A DNA stretch of 64,000 bases from Lederbergia citrisecunda (GTDB lineage: Bacteria > Bacillota > Bacilli > Bacillales > Bacillaceae_C): the NCBI RefSeq assembly GCF_018343695.1, contig NZ_JAGYPJ010000001.1, positions 4,407,641-4,471,640 on the forward strand, written 5' to 3'. The first letter of the stretch is position 1. Each line of letters begins with the position of its first letter. The position numbers and the translations under genes were made by a program. Positions 16,310 to 24,288 of the stretch are shown here, piece after piece. Below the pieces are notes generated by a model that was not told the DNA's origin, ran no database searches, and saw nothing but the letters and a program-made list of their open reading frames with translations.

Positions 16310-17532
16310 CGTTAAAAATGAAACTTGAAAATGTATCCAAAATCTTTGGGAAAAGAGCGAAAAAAGTCATCCCTTTAATTGAAAAGGGAGTATCGAAAAG
16401 TGAGATTTTAGCAAAAACAGGTCATACAGTTGGTGTTTACAATGCATCGATGGAAATTATGGAAGGGGAAACCTTTGTCATCATGGGACTCTCAGGCAGC
16501 GGAAAATCAACATTAATTCGCTGCTTGAATATGTTGAATCGTCCTACAACTGGGGCAATTTATGTTGATGGTGAAGACATCGTTAAATATAATACGCAAC
16601 AGTTAAAAAACTATCGGCAAAAGAAAATTGCGATGGTATTCCAGCATTTTGGCTTATTTAGTCATCGTACTGTTTTGAGTAATATTGAATATGGGTTGGA
16701 AATTCAAGGGGTGCCGAAAGCGGAACGTCGTAATATTGCCCAAAATCATTTGGAAGTAGTTGGGTTAAAAGGGTATGAGGATAAATATCCTGATGAGCTA
16801 TCTGGTGGAATGCAGCAACGTGTTGGAATCGCCCGCGCTTTGGCGAATGATCCTGATATTTTATTAATGGATGAGCCATTCAGTGCACTTGATCCATTAA
16901 TTCGGAGAGAAATGCAACTGGAGCTTCTTGATATTCAAAATAGATTAAAGAAAACGATCATTTTTATTACCCATGACGTAAACGAAGCATTTAAAATTGG
17001 TGACCGCGTTGCAGTCATGAAAGATGGGGTTGTCGAACAAATCGGAACTCCAGAAGAAATTCTAGAGGAACCTGCGAATGAATATATTTCCGAGTTTATA
17101 AAAGACATCGATCGCTCAAAAATTTTACAGGCAGAACATATAATGGTGAAGCCATACGGATTAGTTTCGTTGAAAGACGGATTGAATGTAGCCGTTAAAG
17201 TGATGCGTGAAAACGGGACATCTAGCGCCTTTGTCGTCGATCGGGAAAGGCGGCTGCAAGGCCTAGTAACCATCGACCGCGCAATAGAAGGATTGAAACA
17301 AAAGAAAACACTTCAAGAAGTATTGGACAGAGATATCAATACGGTAAAACGTGATGAATATGTGCAAGATATTATCCCGAAAGCCCTTGAAACAAAATAT
17401 CCGATTGTAGTAGTAGACGAGGAAAGTCACATCAAAGGGATTATATTGAGAGTTCATGTGCTGGCGAGTTTGATAGGTGATAATGGCAATGGTGATGTGA
17501 GTATGGACGAAACAGAAAATGTCATCGTGTAG
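16306..17532 (+). CDS. Glycine betaine ABC transporter ATPase with CBS domains (OpuAA type)
   Basis: Cytoplasmic ATPase of 408 residues. ABC domain: Walker A GLSGSGKST at 61-69, Q-loop VFQHFGLF, signature LSGGMQQRVGIARALA and Walker B ILLMDEPFSALDP. The segment before Walker A (KRAKKVIPLIEKGVSKSEIL) is characteristic of the ProV/OpuAA group. Two CBS motifs follow at about 275-400; in OpuA homologues these sense ionic strength and gate transport. It overlaps the permease gene by four bases. There is no clear terminator; a 51-bp tandem repeat array begins 38 bases after the stop. Confidence 0.94.
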   Translation: MTLKMKLENVSKIFGKRAKKVIPLIEKGVSKSEILAKTGHTVGVYNASMEIMEGETFVIMGLSGSGKSTLIRCLNMLNRPTTGAIYVDGEDIVKYNTQQLKNYRQKKIAMVFQHFGLFSHRTVLSNIEYGLEIQGVPKAERRNIAQNHLEVVGLKGYEDKYPDELSGGMQQRVGIARALANDPDILLMDEPFSALDPLIRREMQLELLDIQNRLKKTIIFITHDVNEAFKIGDRVAVMKDGVVEQIGTPEEILEEPANEYISEFIKDIDRSKILQAEHIMVKPYGLVSLKDGLNVAVKVMRENGTSSAFVVDRERRLQGLVTIDRAIEGLKQKKTLQEVLDRDINTVKRDEYVQDIIPKALETKYPIVVVDEESHIKGIILRVHVLASLIGDNGNGDVSMDETENVIV

Positions 17533-17570
17533 AAGGTCGAAATAATGAGGATTTGAAACAACCTTTCAAT

Positions 17571-17776
17571 GTGCCCGTTATGATGTTTTTTTCGTTGGAG
17601 TGGTCACAATGAGCGTGTCAAAGTGCCCCTCTGATGTATTTTTCGATGGAGTGGTCACGATGAACGCATCAAAGTGCCCGCTCCGATGTTTTTTAGATGA
17701 AGAGGTCACGATGAACACATCAAAGTGCCCTCTCGGATTTTTTTAAAATGGAGCGGTCACGATTGACGTGTCAAGG
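17571..17776. repeat. Four tandem copies of a 51-52 bp repeat
   Basis: Units start at 17571, 17623, 17674 and 17725. Each begins GTGCCC, has a T-run near base 15-20, then GGTCAC(A/G)AT and ends (G/A)CGTGTCAA or CGCATCAA-like. The copies differ by substitutions but keep length (52, 51, 51 and about 52 bases), close to five helical turns. The array lies between the convergent betaine operon and tmrB; it has no coding appearance. It may act as a transcription-end or nucleoid-protein region, but no function is known to me. Confidence 0.85.
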
Positions 17777-17830
17777 ATGTAACATTCACCTAGTTCCCGT
17801 TTCGACTTCATTCACAATGCGAACATTCTC

Positions 17831-18427
17831 CTATTTAAATATCCCAAACTCCTTTATCCCGGTTGACAGTCTGTCCATTGTTTTCTTTATTTTTGTTCGC
17901 CGATCTGGAAGTAATGTAATTTTCGACTTGTGAGCAATTGTTTCAACGACTTCATCAATTGACATAGAATCTGTATGTATGTGCTCCTGAAATGTATCTT
18001 TCGATAAATTTACTAGTCGACCTTCCATTTGTTTATAAGCCCAGGAATTTTTTCCTTCAAGTCTCTTTTTAAGTCGTTTTTCAATTGTTTCTTTTGATGC
18101 GTATAGTGTAAAATGCTTAATTTCAATTCCATCTAATCTTAAACGACCTATGATTTGGTTAAAATATACTTCATTCGTAAGGGTCATCGGAACAATTAAG
18201 ATTCCCGGATATTGTTCGGCGACTTGCTTTAATAGTTTATAGTTTGCTTCTCGCCACAACGGATAATCTTGAAAATCACCCTTCGCTATCTCTCTAGGAA
18301 CATTTCTCATCAAAACATATCCAAATCTTTCTGGATCGTATACATGTGAATCCTTTATTCTACGTTGCAATTCATAGGCTGTTGTCGATTTCCCGGATCC
18401 AAACGTCCCATTAATCCATATAATCAA
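17831..18427 (-). CDS. tmrB: TmrB-like ATP-binding tunicamycin resistance protein
   Basis: Soluble P-loop protein of 198 residues that aligns over its whole length with the recalled B. subtilis TmrB (197 residues): IIWINGTFGSGKS (Walker A, residues about 2-14), VYDPERFG, REIAKGDFQDYPLWR, GILIVPMTL, FTLYASKETIEKRLKKR, EGKNSWA and HIHTDSMSI. TmrB confers resistance to tunicamycin, perhaps by binding it at the membrane. TTG 18427 is chosen since AAGGAG lies 8 bases upstream and the product then begins exactly like TmrB; a longer frame to 18481 has no ribosome site. It lies directly downstream of the LtaS-like gene and is probably cotranscribed with it. Confidence 0.88.
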   Translation of the reverse strand: MIIWINGTFGSGKSTTAYELQRRIKDSHVYDPERFGYVLMRNVPREIAKGDFQDYPLWREANYKLLKQVAEQYPGILIVPMTLTNEVYFNQIIGRLRLDGIEIKHFTLYASKETIEKRLKKRLEGKNSWAYKQMEGRLVNLSKDTFQEHIHTDSMSIDEVVETIAHKSKITLLPDRRTKIKKTMDRLSTGIKEFGIFK

Positions 18428-18477
18428 AAATGCCACTCCTTTTTGCCAGGGACCAGGATTGTACTGGTACCTGGCAA

Positions 18478-20442
18478 TCATTCAATTTTGCTATAGTAAT
18501 CTTTTTCGAGTATTTTGGTTGAGTAATAGAATTTCGATTCTACGATGGAGGACATATACTTTACATAGTCTTTGTCGACTTGTTCCCCATTATTTGCTGT
18601 GAATGTCCGAGTAGCTGAATTATACTTGCCCTTATCGGTTATAAAGCTTTTATTCAGAAAAGGGACGAGGGGTTCAGCATCGGAAAAAATATCTCTGCCC
18701 ATCAGGAGCCTTGAATCATATTCTAGGCCTAGCAAATTAGAAAGAGTCGGTAAAATATCTAAACTTGAAGCAGGTTTTGTAATGACTTCTGGTTTCATTC
18801 CTTTTGTATATAAAATAAACGTATTTTGATAAAGTTCAAAGTTTCTTTCAACGGGATGGCCTGCTAGTTCATCGATTGTACCATCATCGAGGCCGTATGG
18901 GTAATGGTCAGCACTCAAAGCGATTAATGTTCTCTCCGCAATTCCCGCCTCTTCCAATTCACCTAATAAGTGTTCCAAGGCACGGTCTAGTTCAAGTTGT
19001 GCTGCTATATAAGCTTTGGCTTGGTCAGAGTACGGCAAATGCTCAACATATTTTTTGTTTTTCCATGAAATATAATTTCCGGTAAAAGAGTATTGCATAT
19101 GGCCGCTTACAGTCATGTAATACGTATGAAATGGCTCATCATGAATGTATTCAGGTACGGTTTTCTCCATCATTTCCAAGTCGGATTCTGGCCATGTCTC
19201 TTTTACATCAAGCCCCTTTCCCAACCCTTTATATGAATATCCTAAATTAGGATGGGATATATGTCTTCCATAATAGGTGTACGTATGATTATGATAAGCC
19301 CGAGTTGAATAATCTAGTTTTTTTAGTTGATTTCCAATGACAAAAGGAAGACTATTTTTACCTGATTCCCGAAAGCTCCATACTCCACTTTTTGGTATTA
19401 AGCCTTGTAAGGCCACATATTCACCATCTGAAGTACTGACTTGCCAAATAGGGGTATAAAAATTCTTAAATTGATATCCTTCATGGGCAAGTTTATATAA
19501 AGTAGGCGTTACATTTTGATCGATTGCAAAAGGTGAAAAACCCTCTGCTGTAATGAGAATAAGATTATAGCCTTTAAATTTACCAGTGTAATCATTTTTT
19601 TTCGTAGGTTGAACGTTTGCAAAATATTGATGCATGTCTTTTACTACTTGATCCTTTTCTTCTGAAATAAGTTTGGAAAAATCAATATCCAGCACATTGT
19701 ATTCCACTTTTTTTTCTTCTTCTTGCTTATCTTCTGGTATTTCTTTGGAGGGCTTACGTTCAATATTATCAAGCTCGCTTATAACTGGAGCCTTTACATC
19801 AGGAGACCATTTCGTAACTAATCTTTGGAAATCCAGTCGCATTGTAGTAAGTAATCCAAGATGTTGAACTGAAAGTAGGGGAGCGCTATTTTTATAATAC
19901 AAGTCATAGGCAGAGTTCAGCTCTTTACCGCTTGCATATACCGATATCATGCCAGTGGAATAACATAGTAAAAATAAACAGAATAATACACCGCGTTTAA
20001 TCCAACTGATTTTATTTAAACGAAACATTTTTTTGCCAAAAGCAATAAACATGACGATAGGAAAAAATAAAATGAGGGCAACGATAAAATGGTCGAGTAA
20101 ATATTGGACAACATCCTTCCAAAATTCAAAAATCTGAGCGCTTTTTCCTAAAGAATACATACTATAAAAGGTTCGGAAAAATTGAAAATAAATCAGTTGA
20201 GAAACATATATAAAAAAAACAAGGATAAATAGAAAACTAGAAAGTATTAATCTCGCAGTACCTTGAACGAAGCTGCATATTAAATATATAGCTAATGAGT
20301 AGGAAATGAGAAAATAAAAGGATATGACGATATCCGTGTACGTAAACGTATTGAGCGTTGATATTCTAAAGATAACATCGATAAAACAAATCGAAAGAAA
20401 AAAATATATTAATAGTAATTCTTCTTTTAACAAAGCAGACAC
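18478..20442 (-). CDS. LTA synthase-like membrane sulfatase
   Basis: Membrane enzyme of 654 residues: five predicted N-terminal helices (about 7-27, 37-60, 66-88, 115-136, 150-170), a charged linker rich in Glu/Lys (225-270), then an extracellular sulfatase-fold domain. The nucleophile motif STSDGEY places the catalytic threonine at T337, as in lipoteichoic acid synthases (TSDxE), and E300 in ILITAEGFSP is the expected metal ligand. Other family blocks are YYGRHISHPNLGY, YYMTVSGHMQYSF and LIALSADHYPYG. LtaS-type enzymes transfer glycerol phosphate from phosphatidylglycerol. This one is more divergent than the main LtaS, so a paralogue acting on teichoic acid or another phosphoglycerol acceptor is likely. 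GTG start follows GGAGGTGAAGTA. Confidence 0.85.
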   Translation of the reverse strand: MSALLKEELLLIYFFLSICFIDVIFRISTLNTFTYTDIVISFYFLISYSLAIYLICSFVQGTARLILSSFLFILVFFIYVSQLIYFQFFRTFYSMYSLGKSAQIFEFWKDVVQYLLDHFIVALILFFPIVMFIAFGKKMFRLNKISWIKRGVLFCLFLLCYSTGMISVYASGKELNSAYDLYYKNSAPLLSVQHLGLLTTMRLDFQRLVTKWSPDVKAPVISELDNIERKPSKEIPEDKQEEEKKVEYNVLDIDFSKLISEEKDQVVKDMHQYFANVQPTKKNDYTGKFKGYNLILITAEGFSPFAIDQNVTPTLYKLAHEGYQFKNFYTPIWQVSTSDGEYVALQGLIPKSGVWSFRESGKNSLPFVIGNQLKKLDYSTRAYHNHTYTYYGRHISHPNLGYSYKGLGKGLDVKETWPESDLEMMEKTVPEYIHDEPFHTYYMTVSGHMQYSFTGNYISWKNKKYVEHLPYSDQAKAYIAAQLELDRALEHLLGELEEAGIAERTLIALSADHYPYGLDDGTIDELAGHPVERNFELYQNTFILYTKGMKPEVITKPASSLDILPTLSNLLGLEYDSRLLMGRDIFSDAEPLVPFLNKSFITDKGKYNSATRTFTANNGEQVDKDYVKYMSSIVESKFYYSTKILEKDYYSKIE

Positions 20443-21083
20443 TACTTCACCTCCATACTTTTGGTGAAAAACAAATTTTGGTTGATTATTGATTTAGACG
20501 GATATTGTAAATGAAGAGTTACATTACGAAATAAAATGATCCTCCTTAAATAAAATGTATGAAAAAATGGAAAATGTATGAAGGCTTGACTCATCATCTT
20601 CAAAATATTCAAGAAAAAAATGTTTAGGATTTGGAGGGAAATAAGTTTAATGTATGGGAAGATCCAATTAGCGAATAAAACTAATTAACACCGTCCTATA
20701 AAAGGACGGTGTTAATTTATTTAGTAAAGGTTAAACTTGTATGTGGATCTCCACTTCAGGGCTCCCTTTTCGCCTCCTGGAATTTTCCCCCACAGGGGTC
20801 TGGTTCCTTCCGCTCCAATCGTGGTTAAGTTAACAACTTGCTTTAACAAGGTATAGTAAAAAATATTACAAACCCATCTTATGGTTCGCAAATTCCTTTT
20901 GGGTACGAATCAGCAAATTCCTTGGCAATGTTTGTTGCTCTCTTATTCAGCTACTTTACTCTTGCAAAAATATTTTAACTCTCGTAAAAGGTCTCATCAT
21001 TCTCGCATAGCCAACGGTAACTCATGCATAATCCTTTTGATTAAGGATTCAGGCACAATCCATTTTTTAAAAATAACCAAGCA
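20443..21083. other. Intergenic region, no gene supported; carries one strong terminator
   Basis: About 640 bases upstream of the LtaS-like gene. The only structured element is the 14-bp hairpin at 20684-20716. A GC-richer stretch (about 20745-20820) has no coding signal or recognisable motif. A plus-strand open stretch at 20881-21087 lacks a ribosome site and any family signature. Confidence 0.4.
20684..20722. terminator. Strong bidirectional hairpin terminator
   Basis: ATTAACACCGTCCT pairs perfectly over 14 bp with AGGACGGTGTTAAT around a 5-base loop, followed by TTATTT. No gene ends close by on the plus strand; it may end the small minus-strand gene at 21084. Confidence 0.8.
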
Positions 21084-21251
21084 TTAAGGCATTTCGTCTT
21101 CCTTAACTCGATTTTTAAAGGCTTCATGGGTGGCGATGTCTTCCATTTGTTCTGTTTGACGGGTGTGTTCTTTTTCTTTACTAAAACTATTTTTTGGAAA
21201 GTTACCTGGATGTCCTTTTTCTTTATGGTTAAAATCTTTGCCACGACTCAT
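21084..21251 (-). CDS. Small hydrophilic protein, unknown function
   Basis: Protein of 55 residues, very rich in Lys, Glu and His (MSRGKDFNHKEKGHPGNFPK, then THEAFKNRVKEDEMP). AAAGGAG lies 9 bases before the ATG at 21251, which supports translation; an extended frame upstream has no ribosome site. Small, basic-acidic, apparently disordered proteins of this kind are frequent in Bacilli and several are spore-associated, but I do not recognise a named family here. A different minus-strand frame across the same bases is judged a shadow. Confidence 0.6.
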   Translation of the reverse strand: MSRGKDFNHKEKGHPGNFPKNSFSKEKEHTRQTEQMEDIATHEAFKNRVKEDEMP

Positions 21252-21310
21252 TTTTTTCGCTCCTTTCAATTTTTCTTTTTTAGTTTGCACGATTGCAAGG
21301 AATTTATTAG

Positions 21311-21345
21311 AAAAAAACCTCCTCTCGTTTGATTGAGAGGAGGTT
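21311..21345 (-). terminator. Terminator for the FadR-type regulator genes
   Basis: AACCTCCTCTC pairs with GAGAGGAGGTT around GTTTGAT; on the minus strand a T-run follows (plus-strand AAAAAAA at 21311-21317). It lies just past the stop of the regulator at 21350. Confidence 0.88.
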
Positions 21346-21349
21346 AGCT

Positions 21350-22036
21350 TTAAGACACTGAAGACTGATTCAACGAATACTGTAAATGATCATTTAAAAG
21401 TTGAACGGCGAGATTTTTATTTTTTTCTTTAATCGCATCCAATATTAATTTGTGCTCTGTTATAGTTTTGTTTCTATTCTCTTCATCCATCACACGGGAC
21501 ACGCCTGAAAAATATTGAACGATAACATCGGTTAATTGCGTAAAGAGCTCATTATTTGTTGCTTTAATTAACTCTTTATGAAACTCGATATCTAGTTCTT
21601 TGAACGTTTCGGAATCCGTTGTTCGAGTCATTTCAAAGATAATCGTTTCCAATCCTACTAAGTGCTTTGTATCTGAGTTGGTAATTATCTGTTCAATTGC
21701 TGTTTTTTCGAGCAACTTTCTTAGTTCATAAAGCTCTTCAATCCGTTCATTATTCATTTTCCAGAAAAAAAGTAAATGATTAAAAATCACACTAGTATCA
21801 TCCGTATTGACGAAAGCGCCTTCTCCGTGACGTATCACAATAATTCCAGTTGACTCCAATGCTCGTAATGCTTCCCTTACAATAACCCTGCTAACATTGA
21901 GCATCACAGCTAAATCACGTTCAGAAGGGAGTTTATCACCTGTTTTTAATTGGTGATCAATAATATACTGTCTTAAATTTTCACTAACGATTTTACTTAA
22001 AGTAAATCGTTCCTTATCTTCAATCCGTTTCAACAA
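21350..22036 (-). CDS. GntR-family regulator, FadR/FCD type (second of a tandem pair)
   Basis: DNA-binding repressor of about 228 residues. Winged helix near the N-terminus: SENLRQYIIDHQLKTGDKLPSERDLAVMLNVSRVIVREALRALESTGII. An all-helical FCD effector domain follows, with the metal/ligand positions D-x-x-FH (DIEFHKELIKATNN) and EHKLILDAIKEKN. FCD regulators bind organic or sugar acids. The start is uncertain: TTG 22036 has AAGG 8 bases upstream; the frame extends to TTG 22069, overlapping the upstream regulator gene by 13 bases. It is translated from the same message as that gene and divergent from nanA, so a sialic acid-related effector is the natural guess. Confidence 0.88.
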   Translation of the reverse strand: MLKRIEDKERFTLSKIVSENLRQYIIDHQLKTGDKLPSERDLAVMLNVSRVIVREALRALESTGIIVIRHGEGAFVNTDDTSVIFNHLLFFWKMNNERIEELYELRKLLEKTAIEQIITNSDTKHLVGLETIIFEMTRTTDSETFKELDIEFHKELIKATNNELFTQLTDVIVQYFSGVSRVMDEENRNKTITEHKLILDAIKEKNKNLAVQLLNDHLQYSLNQSSVS

Positions 22037-22056
22037 AATCACAGCCTTAAATTGAA

Positions 22057-22746
22057 TTATTCTTCCCAATCATCGAGTAAATCATACAAATGATGTAAGT
22101 GCGTCTCCATAGATTGCTTTGCTTTATCCACGTCTTTTTTAAGAATGCTATCAATGACAGATTGATGTTCTTTATATGAAGCGACGTACTGCTCTAGATC
22201 CACAATTTCTTCCAGATGATTCATATTAAAATATTCAGTAATAATGGAGGACAACTGTATAAATGTTTCGTTTCCAGTTGCATTCATTAACGAACGATGA
22301 AAATTTAAATCTTCTTTTTTAGGTTTCTCGCCAACTTTTGCTTTTTCTAAAAGAGCCTCATTCCAAAAGGACATTTGCTTAATTTTTTCTATATCGTAAT
22401 GATTAATCGCAAGATCGATTGCACCGAGTTCTAAAATTATTCGACTTTCAATAACCTCTTTAAATTTTATCTTGTCGATCGTTAGGAAAGGGGATATCTT
22501 TCGCAAGATGCTTTGAATCTTAATTTCTTTTACAAATATGCCTAACCCCTGTTTAATTTCAATAATGCCCTGTGATTGCAAGGTTTTTAACGCTTCCCTT
22601 ACAATGGTTCTGCTTACCCCAAGCATTTCTATTATTTCTTTTTCCGTAGGCAAGCGATCACCAGGCAGGCATTTGTTTTCGGAAATATATGATTTGATTC
22701 TTTCACTCACAACTTCAGATAATGTCTGTTTACGTTGTATTAACAT
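22057..22746 (-). CDS. GntR-family regulator, FadR/FCD type (first of a tandem pair)
   Basis: Regulator of 229 residues with an N-terminal winged helix (SERIKSYISENKCLPGDRLPTEKEIIEMLGVSRTIVREALKTLQSQGII) and a C-terminal FCD domain (KEDLNFHRSLMNATGNETFIQ, YKEHQSVIDSILKKDVDKA). It resembles the next gene but is clearly diverged, so the pair is an old duplication. ATG start. The half-operator-like TTCAAGTGG occurs about 25 bases before its start and again twice before nanA, suggesting autoregulation and control of the divergent nan operon. Effector unknown; N-acetylneuraminate, ManNAc or their phosphates are inferred from context. Confidence 0.9.
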   Translation of the reverse strand: MLIQRKQTLSEVVSERIKSYISENKCLPGDRLPTEKEIIEMLGVSRTIVREALKTLQSQGIIEIKQGLGIFVKEIKIQSILRKISPFLTIDKIKFKEVIESRIILELGAIDLAINHYDIEKIKQMSFWNEALLEKAKVGEKPKKEDLNFHRSLMNATGNETFIQLSSIITEYFNMNHLEEIVDLEQYVASYKEHQSVIDSILKKDVDKAKQSMETHLHHLYDLLDDWEE

Positions 22747-22934
22747 TTTCGTTCGCCCCTGTCAAATTCAAGTGGAATTAGGGAATTCTTACTATCTATT
22801 ATAACGATTGTGCAACAAGTGTAACTACCAAAATATTTTTTATTTTGAAAAGTGGAAGCCCCATGCCCACCTATATACTGGTCCGTGGGATGTATATCCA
22901 TTGACAAAGACATAAGGACAAGGTGATATTAGTC

Positions 22935-23060
22935 TACATCCCTCTTCAGCCTCTGACTAGGACAAAGGAAACACGATGTGTCCGGTAGGACGAATCGATG
23001 TTGACTATCATAGGGAAGAGGAAAAGAAGTTTGCCGGGCGATAGGCGCTGGGGCTAGGCT
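22935..23060 (-). repeat. Copy of dispersed intergenic repeat (inverted orientation)
   Basis: Bases from CCTCTGACTAGGACAAAGGA through GGCGCTGGGGCTAGGC align, as reverse complement, with the two tandem copies at 37949-38260. Shared blocks include AGGACGAAT(C/T)GATGTTGACT and AAAGGAAACAC. Non-coding. Confidence 0.75.
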
Positions 23061-23141
23061 GAAAAAGCCTATTTTCAAATCTATGCGTATTAAAAGTTTA
23101 TACGTTCCTATCTTTTTTAAAAAAATGATTGACTTTTTTTG

Positions 23142-23155
23142 TGGAAGCGATTAAT
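23142..23155. promoter_or_regulatory. Weak cre-like site upstream of nanA
   Basis: TGGAAGCGATTAAT fits the core of the CcpA operator (AA-N-CG) but misses the terminal CA. It follows TTGACT at 23129-23134, a possible -35. Catabolite repression of a sialic acid operon would be expected; the match is imperfect. Confidence 0.3.
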
Positions 23156-23175
23156 TTTATATTACAAGCTTCAAG

Positions 23176-23186
23176 TGGTCAGACCA
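23176..23186. promoter_or_regulatory. Candidate FadR-type operator 1 (TGGTCAGACCA)
   Basis: Perfect palindrome TGGTC-A-GACCA, the form bound by FCD-type GntR regulators (TGGT-N3-ACCA core). It is preceded by CTTCAAG and lies 156 bases before nanA, divergent from the two FadR-type regulator genes. Confidence 0.65.
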
Positions 23187-23273
23187 TATGATGAACCACA
23201 AGTTAATCTTACACGTTGGAAAAATTTTAATCAACTGGAAGATTCAAGTGGAAAAAATTATTTTCCGATTAAC

Positions 23274-23284
23274 TGGTAAGACCA
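23274..23284. promoter_or_regulatory. Candidate FadR-type operator 2 (TGGTAAGACCA)
   Basis: Second TGGT-N3-ACCA palindrome, 98 bases after the first and 58 bases before the nanA start. Both are followed by a similar ATA(G)TATGAT-like stretch. Two sites about nine helical turns apart could allow looping or could serve the two different regulators. Confidence 0.65.
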
Positions 23285-23341
23285 TAGTATGATAGCTTCT
23301 GATACATACTATAACACAATAAATAGAAATGAGATGAATTT

Positions 23342-24256
23342 ATGACAGCATGGGATTTGGACAAGTTTAAAGGTGTTTTTGTAGCGATGTATTCTGCTTA
23401 CGATGATTCAGGAGAGGTTAGCCCGGATCGGGTAAAGAAGCTAGCTAGATATTATGTGAATTCTGGAGTTAAAGGATTATATGTCGGTGGAAGCTCTGGT
23501 GAAGGGATTTTACAAACGGCTGATGAAAGAAAAGCAGTTTTGAAAGCGGTTATGGATGAAGTTGGACAAGAACTGACAATCATTGTTCACGTTGGGGCCA
23601 ACTCCACGAAAGAAAGTAAAGAATTAGCCATTCATGCAGAAGCTTTAGGCGCACATGCCATATCAGCGGTACCGGCAATTTATTATCGCTTATCTGAGAA
23701 AGCGGTTGAAAAACATTGGCAAGAAATGATCGATAGTTCATCGCTTCCTTTCATTATTTATAACATTCCTCAAACAACAGGCTTTAACTTGACGCAAAAC
23801 TTGTTTAAGAAAATGGCTGCACTGGATAAGGTCATTGGAATTAAAATGTCGGGCGAAAGTGTATTTGAACTCCAGCAATTTAAAGCAAATAGTGGAAAAG
23901 AGTTCTTAGTATATAACGGGCCAGATGAGCAATATTTAGGTGGAAGAATCATGGGAGCAGACGGAGGAATTGGTGGTACGTACGGTGTTATGCCTGAATT
24001 ATTCTGTCAATTGGAAACGTTCTACCAAAATGAGGCGATTGAAAAAGCTCAGGATCTGCAAAATAAAATTAACTCGATCATTACTAAACTACTAAGCTAT
24101 CCTTCCTTGTACGGAGCTACTAAAGCAATTTTAAGCTTAAGGGGTATTGAGACAGGTTCACCTCGCTTGCCGCTATTACCAGTACAAGAAAATGATTGGG
24201 AAACATTGCGAGAGCTTAATCAAGAGATTGAAAGTTTAATCAAGATTTACGCATAA
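23342..24256 (+). CDS. nanA: N-acetylneuraminate lyase NanA
   Basis: Class I aldolase of the DHDPS/NAL family, 304 residues, cytoplasmic TIM barrel. It splits N-acetylneuraminate into ManNAc and pyruvate. The active-site residues are visible: GGSSGEG at 49-55 (carboxylate binding), Y140 in IIYNIPQTTG and the Schiff-base lysine K168 in GIKMSG. The sialic acid-specific YNIPxxTG form and the neighbouring nanE and nanK separate it from DapA. It is the first gene of the rightward operon. Start ATG follows GAGATGAATTT, a weak ribosome site. Expression is expected to be induced by sialic acid through the divergent FadR-type regulators. Confidence 0.94.
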   Translation: MTAWDLDKFKGVFVAMYSAYDDSGEVSPDRVKKLARYYVNSGVKGLYVGGSSGEGILQTADERKAVLKAVMDEVGQELTIIVHVGANSTKESKELAIHAEALGAHAISAVPAIYYRLSEKAVEKHWQEMIDSSSLPFIIYNIPQTTGFNLTQNLFKKMAALDKVIGIKMSGESVFELQQFKANSGKEFLVYNGPDEQYLGGRIMGADGGIGGTYGVMPELFCQLETFYQNEAIEKAQDLQNKINSIITKLLSYPSLYGATKAILSLRGIETGSPRLPLLPVQENDWETLRELNQEIESLIKIYA

Positions 24257-24288
24257 TATTCTGATTTTTTTGCAAAGGAGGAGAATAA

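Noticed and set aside
20881-21087. Plus-strand open stretch opposite the small minus-strand protein
   Set aside because: No ribosome site or family signature; the minus-strand gene at 21084-21251 has both a ribosome site and a plausible product.
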